Numbered from the stretch's first letter, positions 34,232 to 42,594 are shown. The stretch is DNA of 64,000 nucleotides from Tumebacillus_A lipolyticus (GCF_042682745.1 NZ_JBHUIO010000005.1:1327371-1391370), one strand, 5' to 3'. Notes: generated by a model from the letters alone, not told the origin. A program made the numbers and translations.

Positions 34232-34495
34232 TTATTGGAAGGTTTCTCCCCCTTGCACCTCAGCGCCGATCGCAGGGAGCATGTCGAGGTTGTTCCCCGA
34301 CTCTGGCTGGCCATCACCCGCACTGCTTTCGATGCTCCAATTGCCAGCTCGATCTAACGAGGTGATCGAGTCAAACTTTCCTTCACTCACTTCCTGGATC
34401 GCCTGTTCGATGGGGATCACTCGTCCTGTATGTGTCATCAGTTCTGCGATGTTCCCGTACTGATCTTTGTTCACCGCGATGATCTTTTCACCCAT
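34232..34495 (-). CDS. DUF3892 family small protein
   Basis: From the ATG at 34495 (9 nt after GGAGG) the 87-residue protein reads MGEKIIAVNKDQYGNIAEL, then TGRVIPIEQAIQEVSEGKFD. This is the DUF3892 pattern: a small beta domain that appears to respond to residue spacing like a 'ribbon' fold. A low-complexity acidic tail follows. The function is unknown. It is a single-gene unit with its own terminator. Confidence 0.8.
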   Translation of the reverse strand: MGEKIIAVNKDQYGNIAELMTHTGRVIPIEQAIQEVSEGKFDSITSLDRAGNWSIESSAGDGQPESGNNLDMLPAIGAEVQGGETFQ

Positions 34496-34621
34496 AGACA
34501 CATCCCTCCTTTTCGTCAGGATGTGCAGAACTTCATTCGATTATCCAAGCGTTCTAAGGTCGAGATGCTCATCCGATATTCTCCAGATGAGCATCTCCAC
34601 ACACCTTTTCCAAACAAACAA

Positions 34622-35191
34622 CTAGTGGCGCTCCGCATGACTGACGCGCTCTTTTAAGCGGTCTTGTTCGTCACGCAAACTTTTTATTTCGTGAAGCGCC
34701 TCCTCATATTTTGCATTTGTGTCAGCGACCATTCGAATGAGATCGGAGATCATTCTTTCCAATCGATCAAAACCTTCTCTGAGCGTCTGCTCGATGCGAT
34801 CCCACCGCTTGATAAATTGTTCGTGCCTGTTGTCCTCATTGAGGTGTCGCCCAGTTTGTCCAAATGGTGAGGTTACTCTTATCAAGTGCTGGTCGTTGCG
34901 TTCAATCCCTACATCTTGTCCTTTCAGGTACTGTTCGCTACTTTCGAATCGCTTGTCGTGATCCTGCAAATGATGCTCAAAACATGAAATTCGCTCAACA
35001 CCCTCAACTCGTTTTTCAAGCTTGTCCATCCGATTTTCCAAATTGCTCATGCGGTTTCCATGCTTGTCCATCCGATTTTCCAAATTGCTCATGCGGTTTC
35101 CATGCTTGTCCATCCGATTTTCCAAATTGCCCATGCGGTTTCCATGCCTGTCCATCCGGTTTTCCAAATTGCCAATTCGATCTGTGCGCAT
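34622..35191 (-). CDS. Coiled-coil protein with four near-identical 14-residue repeats
   Basis: The 189-residue protein starts at an ATG after GAGGAGGT. Residues ~7-57 consist of 14-residue repeats of the form LENRMDKHGNRMSN, so two heptads per unit, encoded by 42-bp tandem DNA repeats. A less regular, highly charged helical part follows, with a second coiled coil at the C-terminus (residues ~120-185, RWDRIEQTLREGFDRLERM). There is no signal peptide or membrane span. It would form a rod-like oligomer. No family with a known function is recognised, though the style resembles tape-measure or myosin-tail-like repeats. Confidence 0.75.
   Translation of the reverse strand: MRTDRIGNLENRMDRHGNRMGNLENRMDKHGNRMSNLENRMDKHGNRMSNLENRMDKLEKRVEGVERISCFEHHLQDHDKRFESSEQYLKGQDVGIERNDQHLIRVTSPFGQTGRHLNEDNRHEQFIKRWDRIEQTLREGFDRLERMISDLIRMVADTNAKYEEALHEIKSLRDEQDRLKERVSHAERH
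35021..35172. repeat. 42-bp tandem repeat, 3.6 copies, inside the coiled-coil gene
   Basis: Units begin at 35021, 35063, 35105 and 35147 (partial). The first two are identical and the later ones differ at a few bases. In frame, each unit adds 14 residues, that is exactly two heptads. Confidence 0.9.
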
Positions 35192-35355
35192 TCGAATACC
35201 TCCTCAAAAGTGAGAAAAAGGTTGACCCTTGTCAGGGTCACGTATTTGAGATCAGGAGGTATTTCACAATTGATATAGATATTGTAGCACAGATGAATAA
35301 CGATGGAATCCTTTACTACCTTTCAAAAGCTATCAAGATTTCGACAGTCTCCCTT

Positions 35356-35586
35356 TTATCTTGTGATGGTTTTCCGAGCTTGAAGCGAGGCTGCGAGAAT
35401 TTGGTCAGCGCGGAATGTGCGGGGCTTTTTGCGCAAATAGCAATACGCCTGAATCCCCTCTTCTGTCACGCCAGTCACTTGCACGACACGTTGAGAAATC
35501 GTCCCTTTGCTGTCCAGATAGATCAGTGAGACAGGCCGATGCTCTCGATGAGCGATTTCGATTTCCTTTCTCCCTTGAATCGTCAT
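35356..35586 (-). CDS. Stand-alone WYL-like domain protein under LexA control
   Basis: The 76-residue protein starts at an ATG after GGAGGTGGCG. Its sequence (EIAHREHRPVSLIYLDSKG, then QAYCYLRKKPRTFRADQI) follows the WYL-domain pattern: a strand with 'V-I-Y-D-G', then 'A-C-LR---R-F--D-I'. No DNA-binding domain is attached. WYL domains in PafC and DriD-type regulators sense single-stranded DNA after damage. Two LexA boxes precede this gene, so it is probably damage-induced. A sensor or modulator role in the SOS response is inferred. Confidence 0.72.
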   Translation of the reverse strand: MTIQGRKEIEIAHREHRPVSLIYLDSKGTISQRVVQVTGVTEEGIQAYCYLRKKPRTFRADQILAASLQARKTITR

Positions 35587-35637
35587 ATCGCCACCTCCAC
35601 TCCTTATCCATCACTTGTTCTCTATACTCATTATATA

Positions 35638-35651
35638 CGAACACACGTTCT
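35638..35651. promoter_or_regulatory. LexA (SOS) box 1
   Basis: CGAACACACGTTCT matches the Bacillus LexA consensus CGAACRNRYGTTYC except for the last base. It abuts a minus-strand TATAAT (35630-35635) upstream of the WYL-like gene. Confidence 0.8.
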
Positions 35652-35667
35652 TTAAGCTACAAAAATA

Positions 35668-35681
35668 AGAACAAACGTTCC
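35668..35681. promoter_or_regulatory. LexA (SOS) box 2
   Basis: AGAACAAACGTTCC matches the LexA consensus except for the first base. It is 30 nt from box 1, so two dimers would bind on the same helix face. Confidence 0.75.
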
Positions 35682-36002
35682 TGTTTTTGTAGCCTTTTTC
35701 AACCTTCCAGAACTGCTCAGCCAGACAACCAAGAATTCCATTGCCAATAGAAACCCACAAGATGCAACCCATCGCCTCCCGCAAATCCGATACACAACCA
35801 TTTCAGATTGGGGCTCTCCGTCGAGGAGCAAGACATGATCAACTGAAACATTTCGATCGACCGCCCAGACTCAAGCACATGACTGCGTCCCAACTGTGAT
35901 CATACGTTCCATATCCAAATATATGCTCCACTCGATGCGCTCGATCCATCAACTATGCATTGGCAGTCCCCAACATTTCCTCCCCATACATTTTGACAAC
36001 AT
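35682..36002. other. Intergenic region without recognised features
   Basis: No gene, repeat or strong promoter is seen here. Confidence 0.5.
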
Positions 36003-36036
36003 AAAAAGACTCTTCCCCATTCCTGGAGAAGAGTCA
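36003..36036 (-). terminator. Terminator of the molybdopterin oxidoreductase gene
   Basis: GACTCTTC and GAAGAGTC arms are followed on the minus strand by TTTTTATG, 7 nt past the stop. Confidence 0.88.
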
Positions 36037-36042
36037 TCACGC

Positions 36043-38058
36043 TCAAGACATTTTTTCAATTTGTACCAAACAGTCGTACTGTGCCGAGCCGATGCCCAAG
36101 TCGCTCCGGCGGTTTGAAGTCAATCGGTTGAGCGCCGTTCCTCTGTTGCCCCACCAGCCTTCTTCAATCTTGACCGTGCGCTTGTGCTGCCCCGAGACGA
36201 TCTTTGCGTTTCCGAGCACTTCACCGCGGTCGTTGTACACCCGCACCAGATCACCATCCTGCACCCCGACCTGTTGCGCCACCAACGAGGAGATTTCCAC
36301 GATCGGGCGCTCTGGCATCTTCAACACATGATAATGCTGCGAATTCAACGAACGCCGCGGATGGATCGTCAGCAGGTGATACGGATAAAGCTTGGCCCGC
36401 TCTCGATCCCGGCGCGGACTTTCCACCGGCTCCTCATAGATCGGAATGGCAGAGGCGCCCTCCGCTTCTGCCAGCGCAGAGGAAAACTCATACTTGCCAG
36501 ATGGGGTTCCGAAGCGATAATCGGACCACGCCACAGGCTCCTGGTGGGCCTGTAGCACGCTTTTTTCCTGTAAGAGCTCACGGGTGATACCCGCTTCCGC
36601 AAGCGGCGCCATCGCCTCGTTCATCCACGTGTGCAGATCATGTCCGAACTGCTCGCCAAAGCCCAGCTCTTCCGCCAATCCCTGAAAGACCATCCAGTCT
36701 GGTCTCGTCTCCCCTTGCGGCTCAACCACGCGGTTGACATAGGCGAGGTAGGAGTGCCACATCGAGGAATACATGATGTCCTCTTCCTCAAACACGGTCG
36801 TGCAGGGCAAAAAGTAATCGGCGATCTCCCCGGTGTCATGCATGAACATGTCGACCACCACTTTGCATGGGATCGACTCGTACGCCTCTAGCGTCTTCCC
36901 CGTCTCTGGCAGCTGGGCAACAGGATTGGAACGCGTGACGAACAGCACGCGAACGGGATGATCCGTCTGTTGCGCCTGCAAGACCTCATCCGCCTGCGTG
37001 ATCTTGGTGAACGCCCGATACTCGCTTCGCGCCTCCGGTTTCATCATCGCCTGATAGTCGAAGCGATGCACCTGATTGGCATAGTGAACCCCGCCGCCTG
37101 AACGACCGACCTGACCGCTCATCGCCGTCAGCGCATCGATCAGTCGAATCGTGTTGCCTCCGTTCGCGTAGCGCTGCAGCCCAAGGCCTAAGAGCGTCGC
37201 GACCGCCCGCCCCGATCCATAGCGCTCCGCCAGCCAGCGAATGTCTTCAGCTGGCACATCTGTCACTTCGGCAGCCATCTCCACCGTCCAGGTCTGCACA
37301 TACTCTTCGAACGCAGGGAAACCGACCGCATGCTCCGCTACGAACTGTCGATCGACCAGCCCCGTCTGAACCAGATGGCAGGCCATGCCCAGCGCCAGCG
37401 CCCCATCCGTCCCCGGTCGCGGTTGAAGCTGCCGCACCGCCTTGCTGCTCAAGTCGGTCATCAGCGGATCGATGATCACCAGCTCTGCCCCACGATTCAT
37501 CGCCGTTTTTAAAAAGGGCATCATGTGCATGTTCGTCACCGATACGTTGCGCCCCCAGACGACGATCGTATCCGTATGGTCTGCCAGATCGTACGGATCA
37601 TGGCTCTTGCCGAAGCCAAAATCATATTTTTGCGCTTCTAATCCTGCTCCCCAACAGATCGAGCCGATCGTATCGGTAAACCCGCCAAACAGGTTAAAAA
37701 AGCGCGCCTCCAAGTTTTTCAACAACCCGGACGATCCGTAATCATAATGATGCATCACCGCAGTCGGGCCGAACTCCTGACGCGCCTGCCGCATCTGCTC
37801 AGCAATCTCTCGCAACGCCTGTTCCCAAGAGACAGCCTGCCAGGCGCCCTCCACCTTTTTCAGCGGCGTCAACACCCGCTCTGGATGATAGAGACGATCG
37901 ACCAGCTTCCGACCTTTGATGCAGAGTGAGCCAAGCGTGATCGGATGATCCGGATCTCCCTCCACCTTGATCAGCTTGCCATCTTCCACATGAGCGATCA
38001 TGCCACAGCAATCCCAACAATCGAGCGGGCAGGCGGTGCGAATCGTCTTCACCGCCAT
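36043..38058 (-). CDS. Molybdopterin-dependent oxidoreductase (YyaE-like)
   Basis: From the ATG at 38058 (after GGGAGCG) the 671-residue protein opens with a [4Fe-4S] motif, TACPLDCWDCCGMIAH and later GSLCIKGR, then typical Mo-bisMGD enzyme segments: SICWGAGLEAQKYDFG, VVWGRNVSVTN, IIDPLMTDLS. The C-terminal molydopterin-dinucleotide domain ends with LNSQHYH and WWGNRGTALN. There is no Tat signal, so it is cytosolic. The substrate is unknown; related enzymes include formate dehydrogenase-like and YyaE proteins. In Bacillus a homologue also lies between ychF and spo0J. It begins 1 nt after the DUF951 stop. Confidence 0.92.
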   Translation of the reverse strand: MAVKTIRTACPLDCWDCCGMIAHVEDGKLIKVEGDPDHPITLGSLCIKGRKLVDRLYHPERVLTPLKKVEGAWQAVSWEQALREIAEQMRQARQEFGPTAVMHHYDYGSSGLLKNLEARFFNLFGGFTDTIGSICWGAGLEAQKYDFGFGKSHDPYDLADHTDTIVVWGRNVSVTNMHMMPFLKTAMNRGAELVIIDPLMTDLSSKAVRQLQPRPGTDGALALGMACHLVQTGLVDRQFVAEHAVGFPAFEEYVQTWTVEMAAEVTDVPAEDIRWLAERYGSGRAVATLLGLGLQRYANGGNTIRLIDALTAMSGQVGRSGGGVHYANQVHRFDYQAMMKPEARSEYRAFTKITQADEVLQAQQTDHPVRVLFVTRSNPVAQLPETGKTLEAYESIPCKVVVDMFMHDTGEIADYFLPCTTVFEEEDIMYSSMWHSYLAYVNRVVEPQGETRPDWMVFQGLAEELGFGEQFGHDLHTWMNEAMAPLAEAGITRELLQEKSVLQAHQEPVAWSDYRFGTPSGKYEFSSALAEAEGASAIPIYEEPVESPRRDRERAKLYPYHLLTIHPRRSLNSQHYHVLKMPERPIVEISSLVAQQVGVQDGDLVRVYNDRGEVLGNAKIVSGQHKRTVKIEEGWWGNRGTALNRLTSNRRSDLGIGSAQYDCLVQIEKMS

Positions 38059-38059
38059 C

Positions 38060-38263
38060 TTAGGAGTCGCTCCCTTTCCTCCGCAACACTTTGCGCAGAT
38101 TCCGTTCAAAGTCGCGCCGGGGAATCATGACAGATCGCCCACAATTGACACATTTCATGCGTATGTCCATGCCCATGCGAATCACTTCCCACTCATTTGC
38201 ACCACAGGGATGGCCTTTCTTCATCTGTACAACATCCCCCAGCTCAAACTGTTTCGCCTCCAT
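38060..38263 (-). CDS. DUF951 family protein
   Basis: The 67-residue basic protein reads QFELGDVVQMKKGHPCGANEW-type start, then DIRMKCVNCGRSVMIPRRDF. One Cys (HPCG) plus CVNC may bind zinc. DUF951 proteins are conserved in Firmicutes close to the origin; their role is unknown, possibly nucleic-acid binding. It follows the MscS gene by 21 nt and is coupled to the oxidoreductase downstream. Confidence 0.9.
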   Translation of the reverse strand: MEAKQFELGDVVQMKKGHPCGANEWEVIRMGMDIRMKCVNCGRSVMIPRRDFERNLRKVLRRKGSDS

Positions 38264-38284
38264 CGCGCCTCTCTCCTCAACCGA

Positions 38285-39181
38285 TCAGTTTCCTGCTGCC
38301 GCTTTCTTCTCATCCACTTCTGCTTGTCCTGGAAACAATGCAACTTGCTTTGGATAAGGAATCTCAATGCCTTCTTTGATAAATGCTTTCATGATCTCGT
38401 GCCGCAAGATGCGACCGACACCATAATGCTCCATCGGCTTGCAGTCGAGCGTCATCCGCACCACCGCATTCGATGGACCGAACGTCTGCACGCCGAGCAC
38501 CTGCGGCTCACCGACAACATTTTCATTCTCCAGCTGTACCTGAACGCCAACCGCTTTGAGCACTTCATACACACGCTGTAAATCTTCTTCAAAAGCGACC
38601 GATATATCGACAACTGCCAAAGAATTCGTCTTCGAGTAGTTGGTTACCTGCATGATCTGCGAATTGGGGATGATGTGGATCTCGCCCGTGTAGGCGCGCA
38701 CTTTTGTGATTCTGAGGCCCACCTCTTCCACATTCCCGCGGATTTGCAAATTGGTGTTGACCATCACATTATCACCGACGCCAAACTGGTCTTCAAAGAT
38801 GATAAAGAAGCCTGTGATCACATCTTTCACCAAGCTCTGGGCGCCAAACCCGATCGCCAGACCGGCCACGCCTGCACCTGCCACCAGCGTCGTCACATTC
38901 ACCCCGATGTTGGACAAAACGGTCAGCACAGCTAAGAAGTATACCACGTACCGCAAAATGTTTATCAGCAGTGCGATGATCGTCTTTCCACGCCGTTCGT
39001 CCATGCGCATCGTCCGGTGGGACAGCACTCGCTCAATCATGATCCGTCCAAAATTCATCAGGACTTTTGCTGCGACCAGAATCAGGACGATCTTGAACAC
39101 AATCCATCCCAATCCGATCCAAAAGTCGGAAGTCCCCAGCTTATCGAGCAACTCGGTAATCGCTAATTTGATCTTGTCCAT
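38285..39181 (-). CDS. Small-conductance mechanosensitive channel (MscS family)
   Basis: The 298-residue protein has three membrane helices in the first ~110 residues. The third is the pore helix, VAGAGVAGLAIGFGAQSLVKD, with Gly/Ala packing. The beta domain (FGVGDNVMVN, YTGEIHIIPNSQI) and C-terminal alpha/beta domain follow. It opens when turgor rises and releases solutes. It belongs to the YkuT/YggB-like group and is the first gene of a leftward run with DUF951 and the oxidoreductase. Confidence 0.95.
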   Translation of the reverse strand: MDKIKLAITELLDKLGTSDFWIGLGWIVFKIVLILVAAKVLMNFGRIMIERVLSHRTMRMDERRGKTIIALLINILRYVVYFLAVLTVLSNIGVNVTTLVAGAGVAGLAIGFGAQSLVKDVITGFFIIFEDQFGVGDNVMVNTNLQIRGNVEEVGLRITKVRAYTGEIHIIPNSQIMQVTNYSKTNSLAVVDISVAFEEDLQRVYEVLKAVGVQVQLENENVVGEPQVLGVQTFGPSNAVVRMTLDCKPMEHYGVGRILRHEIMKAFIKEGIEIPYPKQVALFPGQAEVDEKKAAAGN

Positions 39182-39255
39182 CTTATCCTCCTGCGTGAAA
39201 TCCCTTGTTGTCTTCCTGATCCTTGCTCAAATCGCGGTGCGTTTGGGATAGGAGA

Positions 39256-39513
39256 TCAGATTGACTCATATCGATCATCGAGCGGCTTAAAGTATCCTCG
39301 AATCACAATTTCTTTCTCGGTCAGTACCTCTTGTACGCGCTGAAAGTCTTGCGGGAAAAAATCGATCGAAAGCGCACATCCGGCTGTCACCGACTTCGGG
39401 GTCGGACGAATGTCGATATCCAAACCTGCACCTTCCAACTCCGCTTCTGCTCGCAGCGCATGATGCGTGGAGTCGAACGCTACCAGCCAATATTCGAAGG
39501 CCACTTCCTCCAT
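39256..39513 (-). CDS. DUF3343 (putative Se/S carrier-like) protein
   Basis: From the ATG at 39513 the protein has 85 residues: YWLVAFDSTHHALRAEAEL, then RPTPKSVTAGCALSIDFFP. This matches DUF3343, which has a conserved CG/C-containing 'TAGCALS' segment and is thought to carry sulfur or selenium. The start is ambiguous because an in-frame TTG lies 12 nt upstream; the ATG is 5 nt after the CvpA stop. A cysteine desulfurase family gene lies 4 kb away, a possible functional link. Confidence 0.82.
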   Translation of the reverse strand: MEEVAFEYWLVAFDSTHHALRAEAELEGAGLDIDIRPTPKSVTAGCALSIDFFPQDFQRVQEVLTEKEIVIRGYFKPLDDRYESI

Positions 39514-39518
39514 CTCCT

Positions 39519-40097
39519 CTACCAAAAAATAAACCGATACAAGGCGTGAACAAAGAGTGACTCCATCAGACCTTCATCGAGCCACTGCATGCCTTGTAGC
39601 CAACAGATCAAACCGAACAGGCTGACCAGATAGGTGGAGAGCGTAAGCCCGATGCCTAGCCCCATCACACTGCCGAATACGGGTGAACGCCACATCCCAT
39701 GCGCATCTCTCCATAGTGTCTCATAGACGCGCAAGATCATTTGCATTCCGACAAAGACCGCCCCACTCATCAACCCGAGCAAAAAAAGTTCGAAAAAACG
39801 CTCAACAACTGCCGGTGCGTGCGTGTTGAAACCCTGTAACACCGCTTGTGTCGATTCCAATTCTAAAAAACCGTTCGAATAGGGAGATGTTTTCACCAGA
39901 TGTCCTGCCATCCACTTGGCCAGCCCGAAACTCCAGCCTTCATCGAACAACACTTTTTTTAAATAGGGGATCGACAGCGTGATCACCACAAGCGGCATGA
40001 CCAAAGCTAACGCGTCGATACAGGTGCGTAAAAAACCGCGCTTCCAGCCGAAATAGGCGCACCACACGATCACGACCAACAACAGCAAATCAACCAT
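39519..40097 (-). CDS. CvpA-family membrane protein
   Basis: The 192-residue protein is best started at the ATG at 40097 after GGAGGAGAAGC. It has four hydrophobic helices (LLLLVVIVWCAYFGWKRG first, with the family's 'GWKRGF' end), then two central and one C-terminal. CvpA-like proteins are linked to envelope integrity and colicin V production in other bacteria; here it may act in sporulation or the envelope. The last codons precede the DUF3343 start. Confidence 0.78.
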   Translation of the reverse strand: MVDLLLLVVIVWCAYFGWKRGFLRTCIDALALVMPLVVITLSIPYLKKVLFDEGWSFGLAKWMAGHLVKTSPYSNGFLELESTQAVLQGFNTHAPAVVERFFELFLLGLMSGAVFVGMQMILRVYETLWRDAHGMWRSPVFGSVMGLGIGLTLSTYLVSLFGLICWLQGMQWLDEGLMESLFVHALYRFIFW

Positions 40098-40183
40098 CCG
40101 CTTCTCCTCCGCTCCCTTATCCATCGTTCTCTTCTCAGGGTATGTCCTCGGAGGAGCGCATAGGACATGCGTTTCGCAGCACG

Positions 40184-40212
40184 GTATAAAGCTGCTACCA
40201 ATCGCATATACT
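40184..40212 (+). promoter_or_regulatory. Possible sporulation-type promoter of the yyaC-like gene
   Basis: GTATAA (40184-40189) and CATATACT (40205-40212), 15 nt apart, resemble promoters read by sporulation sigma factors (sigma E-like -10 CATACAnT). The match is suggestive only. Confidence 0.35.
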
Positions 40213-40244
40213 AGTAAAACCTATGAACTGCGGAGGAGAGCCAG

Positions 40245-40913
40245 ATGTTCAAACAAAATGTCTCTCGAATTGCGGAAACTCCCTACAAAGTTGACCATAC
40301 AAGCGCAGAAGCAGCAAAATCCCTTGCGGAACGGCTCATCAATGCCGTACATCAGCAAAGTGGCGAGCGCCATGTGGTGATCGTCTGCATTGGCACAGAT
40401 CGCTCAACAGGAGATGCACTTGGCCCGCTTGTCGGCTCCAAGTTGAGTGGACGTTTGGCAACTGAGCGTGCTGCCGTATACGGAACGCTCGATGCTCCCG
40501 TTCATGCTGTCAACCTTAAAGATACCATACAAGAGATTGAAATGAAGTACCGCAACCCGTATGTAATTGCAGTTGATGCTTGCTTGGGACAACTATCCTC
40601 TGTCGGCATGGTCACGCTTGCGCAGGGCCCTTTAAAGCCGGGAGCGGGCGTGAATAAAGTGCTGCCTGAGGTCGGCCATATCCACATCACCGGCATTGTC
40701 AATGTCGGGGGGTTTATGGAATATTTCGTATTACAAAACACGCGTCTGTCGGTCGTGATGAAAATGGCCGATTGTATCGCCGATGCGCTGACCGAGACGC
40801 TCTGCCAATTTCCCGCACGACCTCTTGCCGATTTGGCAGCTCTGCAAAGTCAGCAGCCTAGCAAGCACCCGCTGGTCAACAGGCTGAACAATCTGTTCGG
40901 TTTAAATCGCTGA
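40245..40913 (+). CDS. yyaC: YyaC-like spore protein (GPR-fold, DUF1256)
   Basis: The 222-residue protein has VVIVCIGTDRSTGDALGPLVG, then YGTLDAPVHAVNL and YVIAVDACLGQLSSVG. This is the YyaC family, related in fold to the germination protease GPR but without its proven activity. In Bacillus it lies next to spo0J and is expressed in sporulation. The ATG follows GGAGGAG. It is one of only two rightward genes in this block. Confidence 0.92.
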   Translation: MFKQNVSRIAETPYKVDHTSAEAAKSLAERLINAVHQQSGERHVVIVCIGTDRSTGDALGPLVGSKLSGRLATERAAVYGTLDAPVHAVNLKDTIQEIEMKYRNPYVIAVDACLGQLSSVGMVTLAQGPLKPGAGVNKVLPEVGHIHITGIVNVGGFMEYFVLQNTRLSVVMKMADCIADALTETLCQFPARPLADLAALQSQQPSKHPLVNRLNNLFGLNR

Positions 40914-40994
40914 CTCGGTGTATAGCAGTTCCCCACTTCCCTCATACTAACTTTGATTGTTTCGATCAAAGTGTTCTGAGAGGAGGTTTTCTAA

Positions 40995-41246
40995 ATGAAC
41001 AACAAGCGAGTGGCTGTAGAGCCCAATCTGGACAACGTGCGTGACTATCTGAGCCAAGAGGGATATGATTGTTGCGATTTGGACGCAGAAAATCTGGCAG
41101 GGCAAGAGCTTTCGGCTGTTGTCATCTCTGGGACCGACCAAAATGTGATGGGGATGTCCGAAGCGGCCTGTCAAGCGCCTGTCATCAACGCACACGGCAT
41201 GCGCCCAGAAGAAGTGGCACAGCGTATTCAAAACTCTGCTCAATAG
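40995..41246 (+). CDS. UPF0180 (YkuS-like) protein
   Basis: The 83-residue protein starts at an ATG after GAGGAGG. Its sequence (RVAVEPNLDNVRDYLSQEGY, then VVISGTDQNVMGM and APVINAHGM) is the UPF0180 pattern: an alpha/beta domain of unknown function. It ends at a strong terminator, with a parS site just after. Confidence 0.88.
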   Translation: MNNKRVAVEPNLDNVRDYLSQEGYDCCDLDAENLAGQELSAVVISGTDQNVMGMSEAACQAPVINAHGMRPEEVAQRIQNSAQ

Positions 41247-41257
41247 CGTTTAGAATC

Positions 41258-41292
41258 AAAAACATCCTGGCTTCTCTGCCAGGATGTTTTTC
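41258..41292 (+). terminator. Terminator after the UPF0180 gene
   Basis: CATCCTGG and CCAGGATG arms with flanking A and T runs; it can act in both directions. Confidence 0.88.
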
Positions 41293-41296
41293 TACA

Positions 41297-41312
41297 TGTT
41301 TCACGTGAAACA
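41297..41312. promoter_or_regulatory. parS centromere site 2
   Basis: TGTTTCACGTGAAACA is a perfect palindrome and an exact ParB/Spo0J consensus, between two convergent genes. Confidence 0.95.
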
Positions 41313-41328
41313 TTGCTGCCATCAAGTT

Positions 41329-41580
41329 CTATTTTAAATACTTTGTCCGCAAAAACAAAAACATCCAAATCGCTCCAAGGCTGATAAATGCCATCCCAAA
41401 TGCGGCCGAATCACGACTGACAATATCCCCTAATCCCCAGAAGATAAAAAACAATCCGGTAAACAGCTCGCGCAATCTCATAAAGCGGAGATTGGTGCGA
41501 TTGCGAAATGCCAACACGACAAACGTTAAAGCTCCCAATGCGGACAGCACCATCAATAGATCGATCAACTTCCCTAACAT
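41329..41580 (-). CDS. Small three-helix membrane protein
   Basis: From the ATG at 41580 (after GGGGAGC) the 83-residue protein has three hydrophobic stretches: LIDLLMVLSALGALTFVVLA, a middle helix LFTGLFFIFWGLGDI, and FGMAFISLGAIWMFLFL. It resembles YtpI-like proteins only in size and layout. The function is unknown. Confidence 0.65.
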   Translation of the reverse strand: MLGKLIDLLMVLSALGALTFVVLAFRNRTNLRFMRLRELFTGLFFIFWGLGDIVSRDSAAFGMAFISLGAIWMFLFLRTKYLK

Positions 41581-41726
41581 GCCGAGCTCCCCTTCCGATC
41601 CATCCAATCTTTCCCCATTATACTACAAGTTGCACTCGATCCACCAACCCTCCCCCATTCTCTCCGGTCAGGTTTCTCGCCTTGCAATCGGGGATCAGCG
41701 TCAGGTTTCGATCAACCTAAATTCAA

Positions 41727-42134
41727 TCAGGACTCAAGTAGAAAAGGGTGTTTCTGCTCATCAAGGCAATGCGCAAGCCGATGTTTGATATGCTCCATTG
41801 CGATCATTTCCAACGCTTCTTCAATCGTGAAATAGCCGACTTCGACGCTCTCTTCGCTTGTTGTCAAGGTACCACCGATCGGTTTGCCGAGGAAGATATG
41901 ATTGCAGATATTCCGACTGACGATCTGGTGGACACCACAATATTTTGTTAGTTCAGCTTCAATCCCACTCTCTTCTCGCACTTCACGCACCGCAGCATGT
42001 CGCAACGTTTCACCCGCTTCAACTTTCCCACCTGGTAGTTCCCAGCCTCTGTTCGGATCTTTGATCAGGAGAACTTTGCGATCATCCGTCATGACGACAA
42101 CCTCGGCTGAAACGATATGGATAGATTGTCCCAT
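41727..42134 (-). CDS. NUDIX hydrolase (MutT-like)
   Basis: From the ATG at 42134 (after AAAGGAGGG) the 135-residue protein has the complete Nudix box GGKVEAGETLRHAAVREV followed by REESGI, which binds Mg and cleaves nucleoside diphosphate-linked substrates. The substrate cannot be named. A 151-bp GGCTTT repeat lies about 65 bp upstream of the start, inside the likely promoter or leader region. Confidence 0.93.
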   Translation of the reverse strand: MGQSIHIVSAEVVVMTDDRKVLLIKDPNRGWELPGGKVEAGETLRHAAVREVREESGIEAELTKYCGVHQIVSRNICNHIFLGKPIGGTLTTSEESVEVGYFTIEEALEMIAMEHIKHRLAHCLDEQKHPFLLES

Positions 42135-42199
42135 CCGACTCCCTCCTTTTTCTTTGTAATTGGATCGAATTCTCGGCATCTGCTCGCGGGGAGGTCTTT

Positions 42200-42350
42200 G
42201 GCTTTGGCTTTGGCTTTGGCTTTGGCTTTGGCTTTGGCTTTGGCTTTGGCTTTGGCTTTGGCTTTGGCTTTGGCTTTGGCTTTGGCTTTGGCTTTGGCTT
42301 TGGCTTTGGCTTTGGCTTTGGCTTTGGCTTTGGGCTTTGGCTTTGGCTTT
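42200..42350. repeat. GGCTTT hexanucleotide microsatellite, 22 + 3 copies
   Basis: Twenty-two perfect GGCTTT units (42200-42331), one extra G at 42332, then three more units. On the minus strand it reads AAAGCC. It lies between the NUDIX gene and DUF4446 gene. Confidence 0.95.
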
Positions 42351-42558
42351 GGTTCTGTTGAGCCACCATTTTCTCTAACACCCCCTGTGTTCCCTACGTT
42401 GGGTAATGCCAGATCAGGTATATGTATGAGCAAAAACCACGGCATACTTCTGCTGCTCTTTACAGTTTGAGTTAAGCAGCTATACGATAGTCGCCACATT
42501 TGATTCTTTTTTCGAAATGAGTAATTGCGCCTCTCCCCATGTGCGCAGAGAATCGAGA

Positions 42559-42585
42559 GAAAAAAAGCTCCGCCTAAGCGGAGCT
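42559..42585 (-). terminator. Terminator of the DUF4446 gene
   Basis: AGCTCCGC and GCGGAGCT arms are followed on the minus strand by seven T, 10 nt past the stop. Confidence 0.9.
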
Positions 42586-42594
42586 GGAGCCATT

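Larger units (their letters stand above)
42135..42594. other. Intergenic region dominated by a hexanucleotide microsatellite
   Basis: It holds the GGCTTT array (42200-42350), about 200 nt of unremarkable sequence and the DUF4446 terminator. Reading frames through the array are open in several frames only because of the repeat. Confidence 0.7.

Noticed and set aside
35021..35172. CRISPR-like repeats
   Set aside because: The 42-bp units are contiguous, in frame with the coiled-coil gene and without spacers.
42082..42499. KPKPKP, KAKAKA or WLWLWL proteins from the GGCTTT array
   Set aside because: Same artefact; the frames overlap the NUDIX gene and its ribosome binding site.
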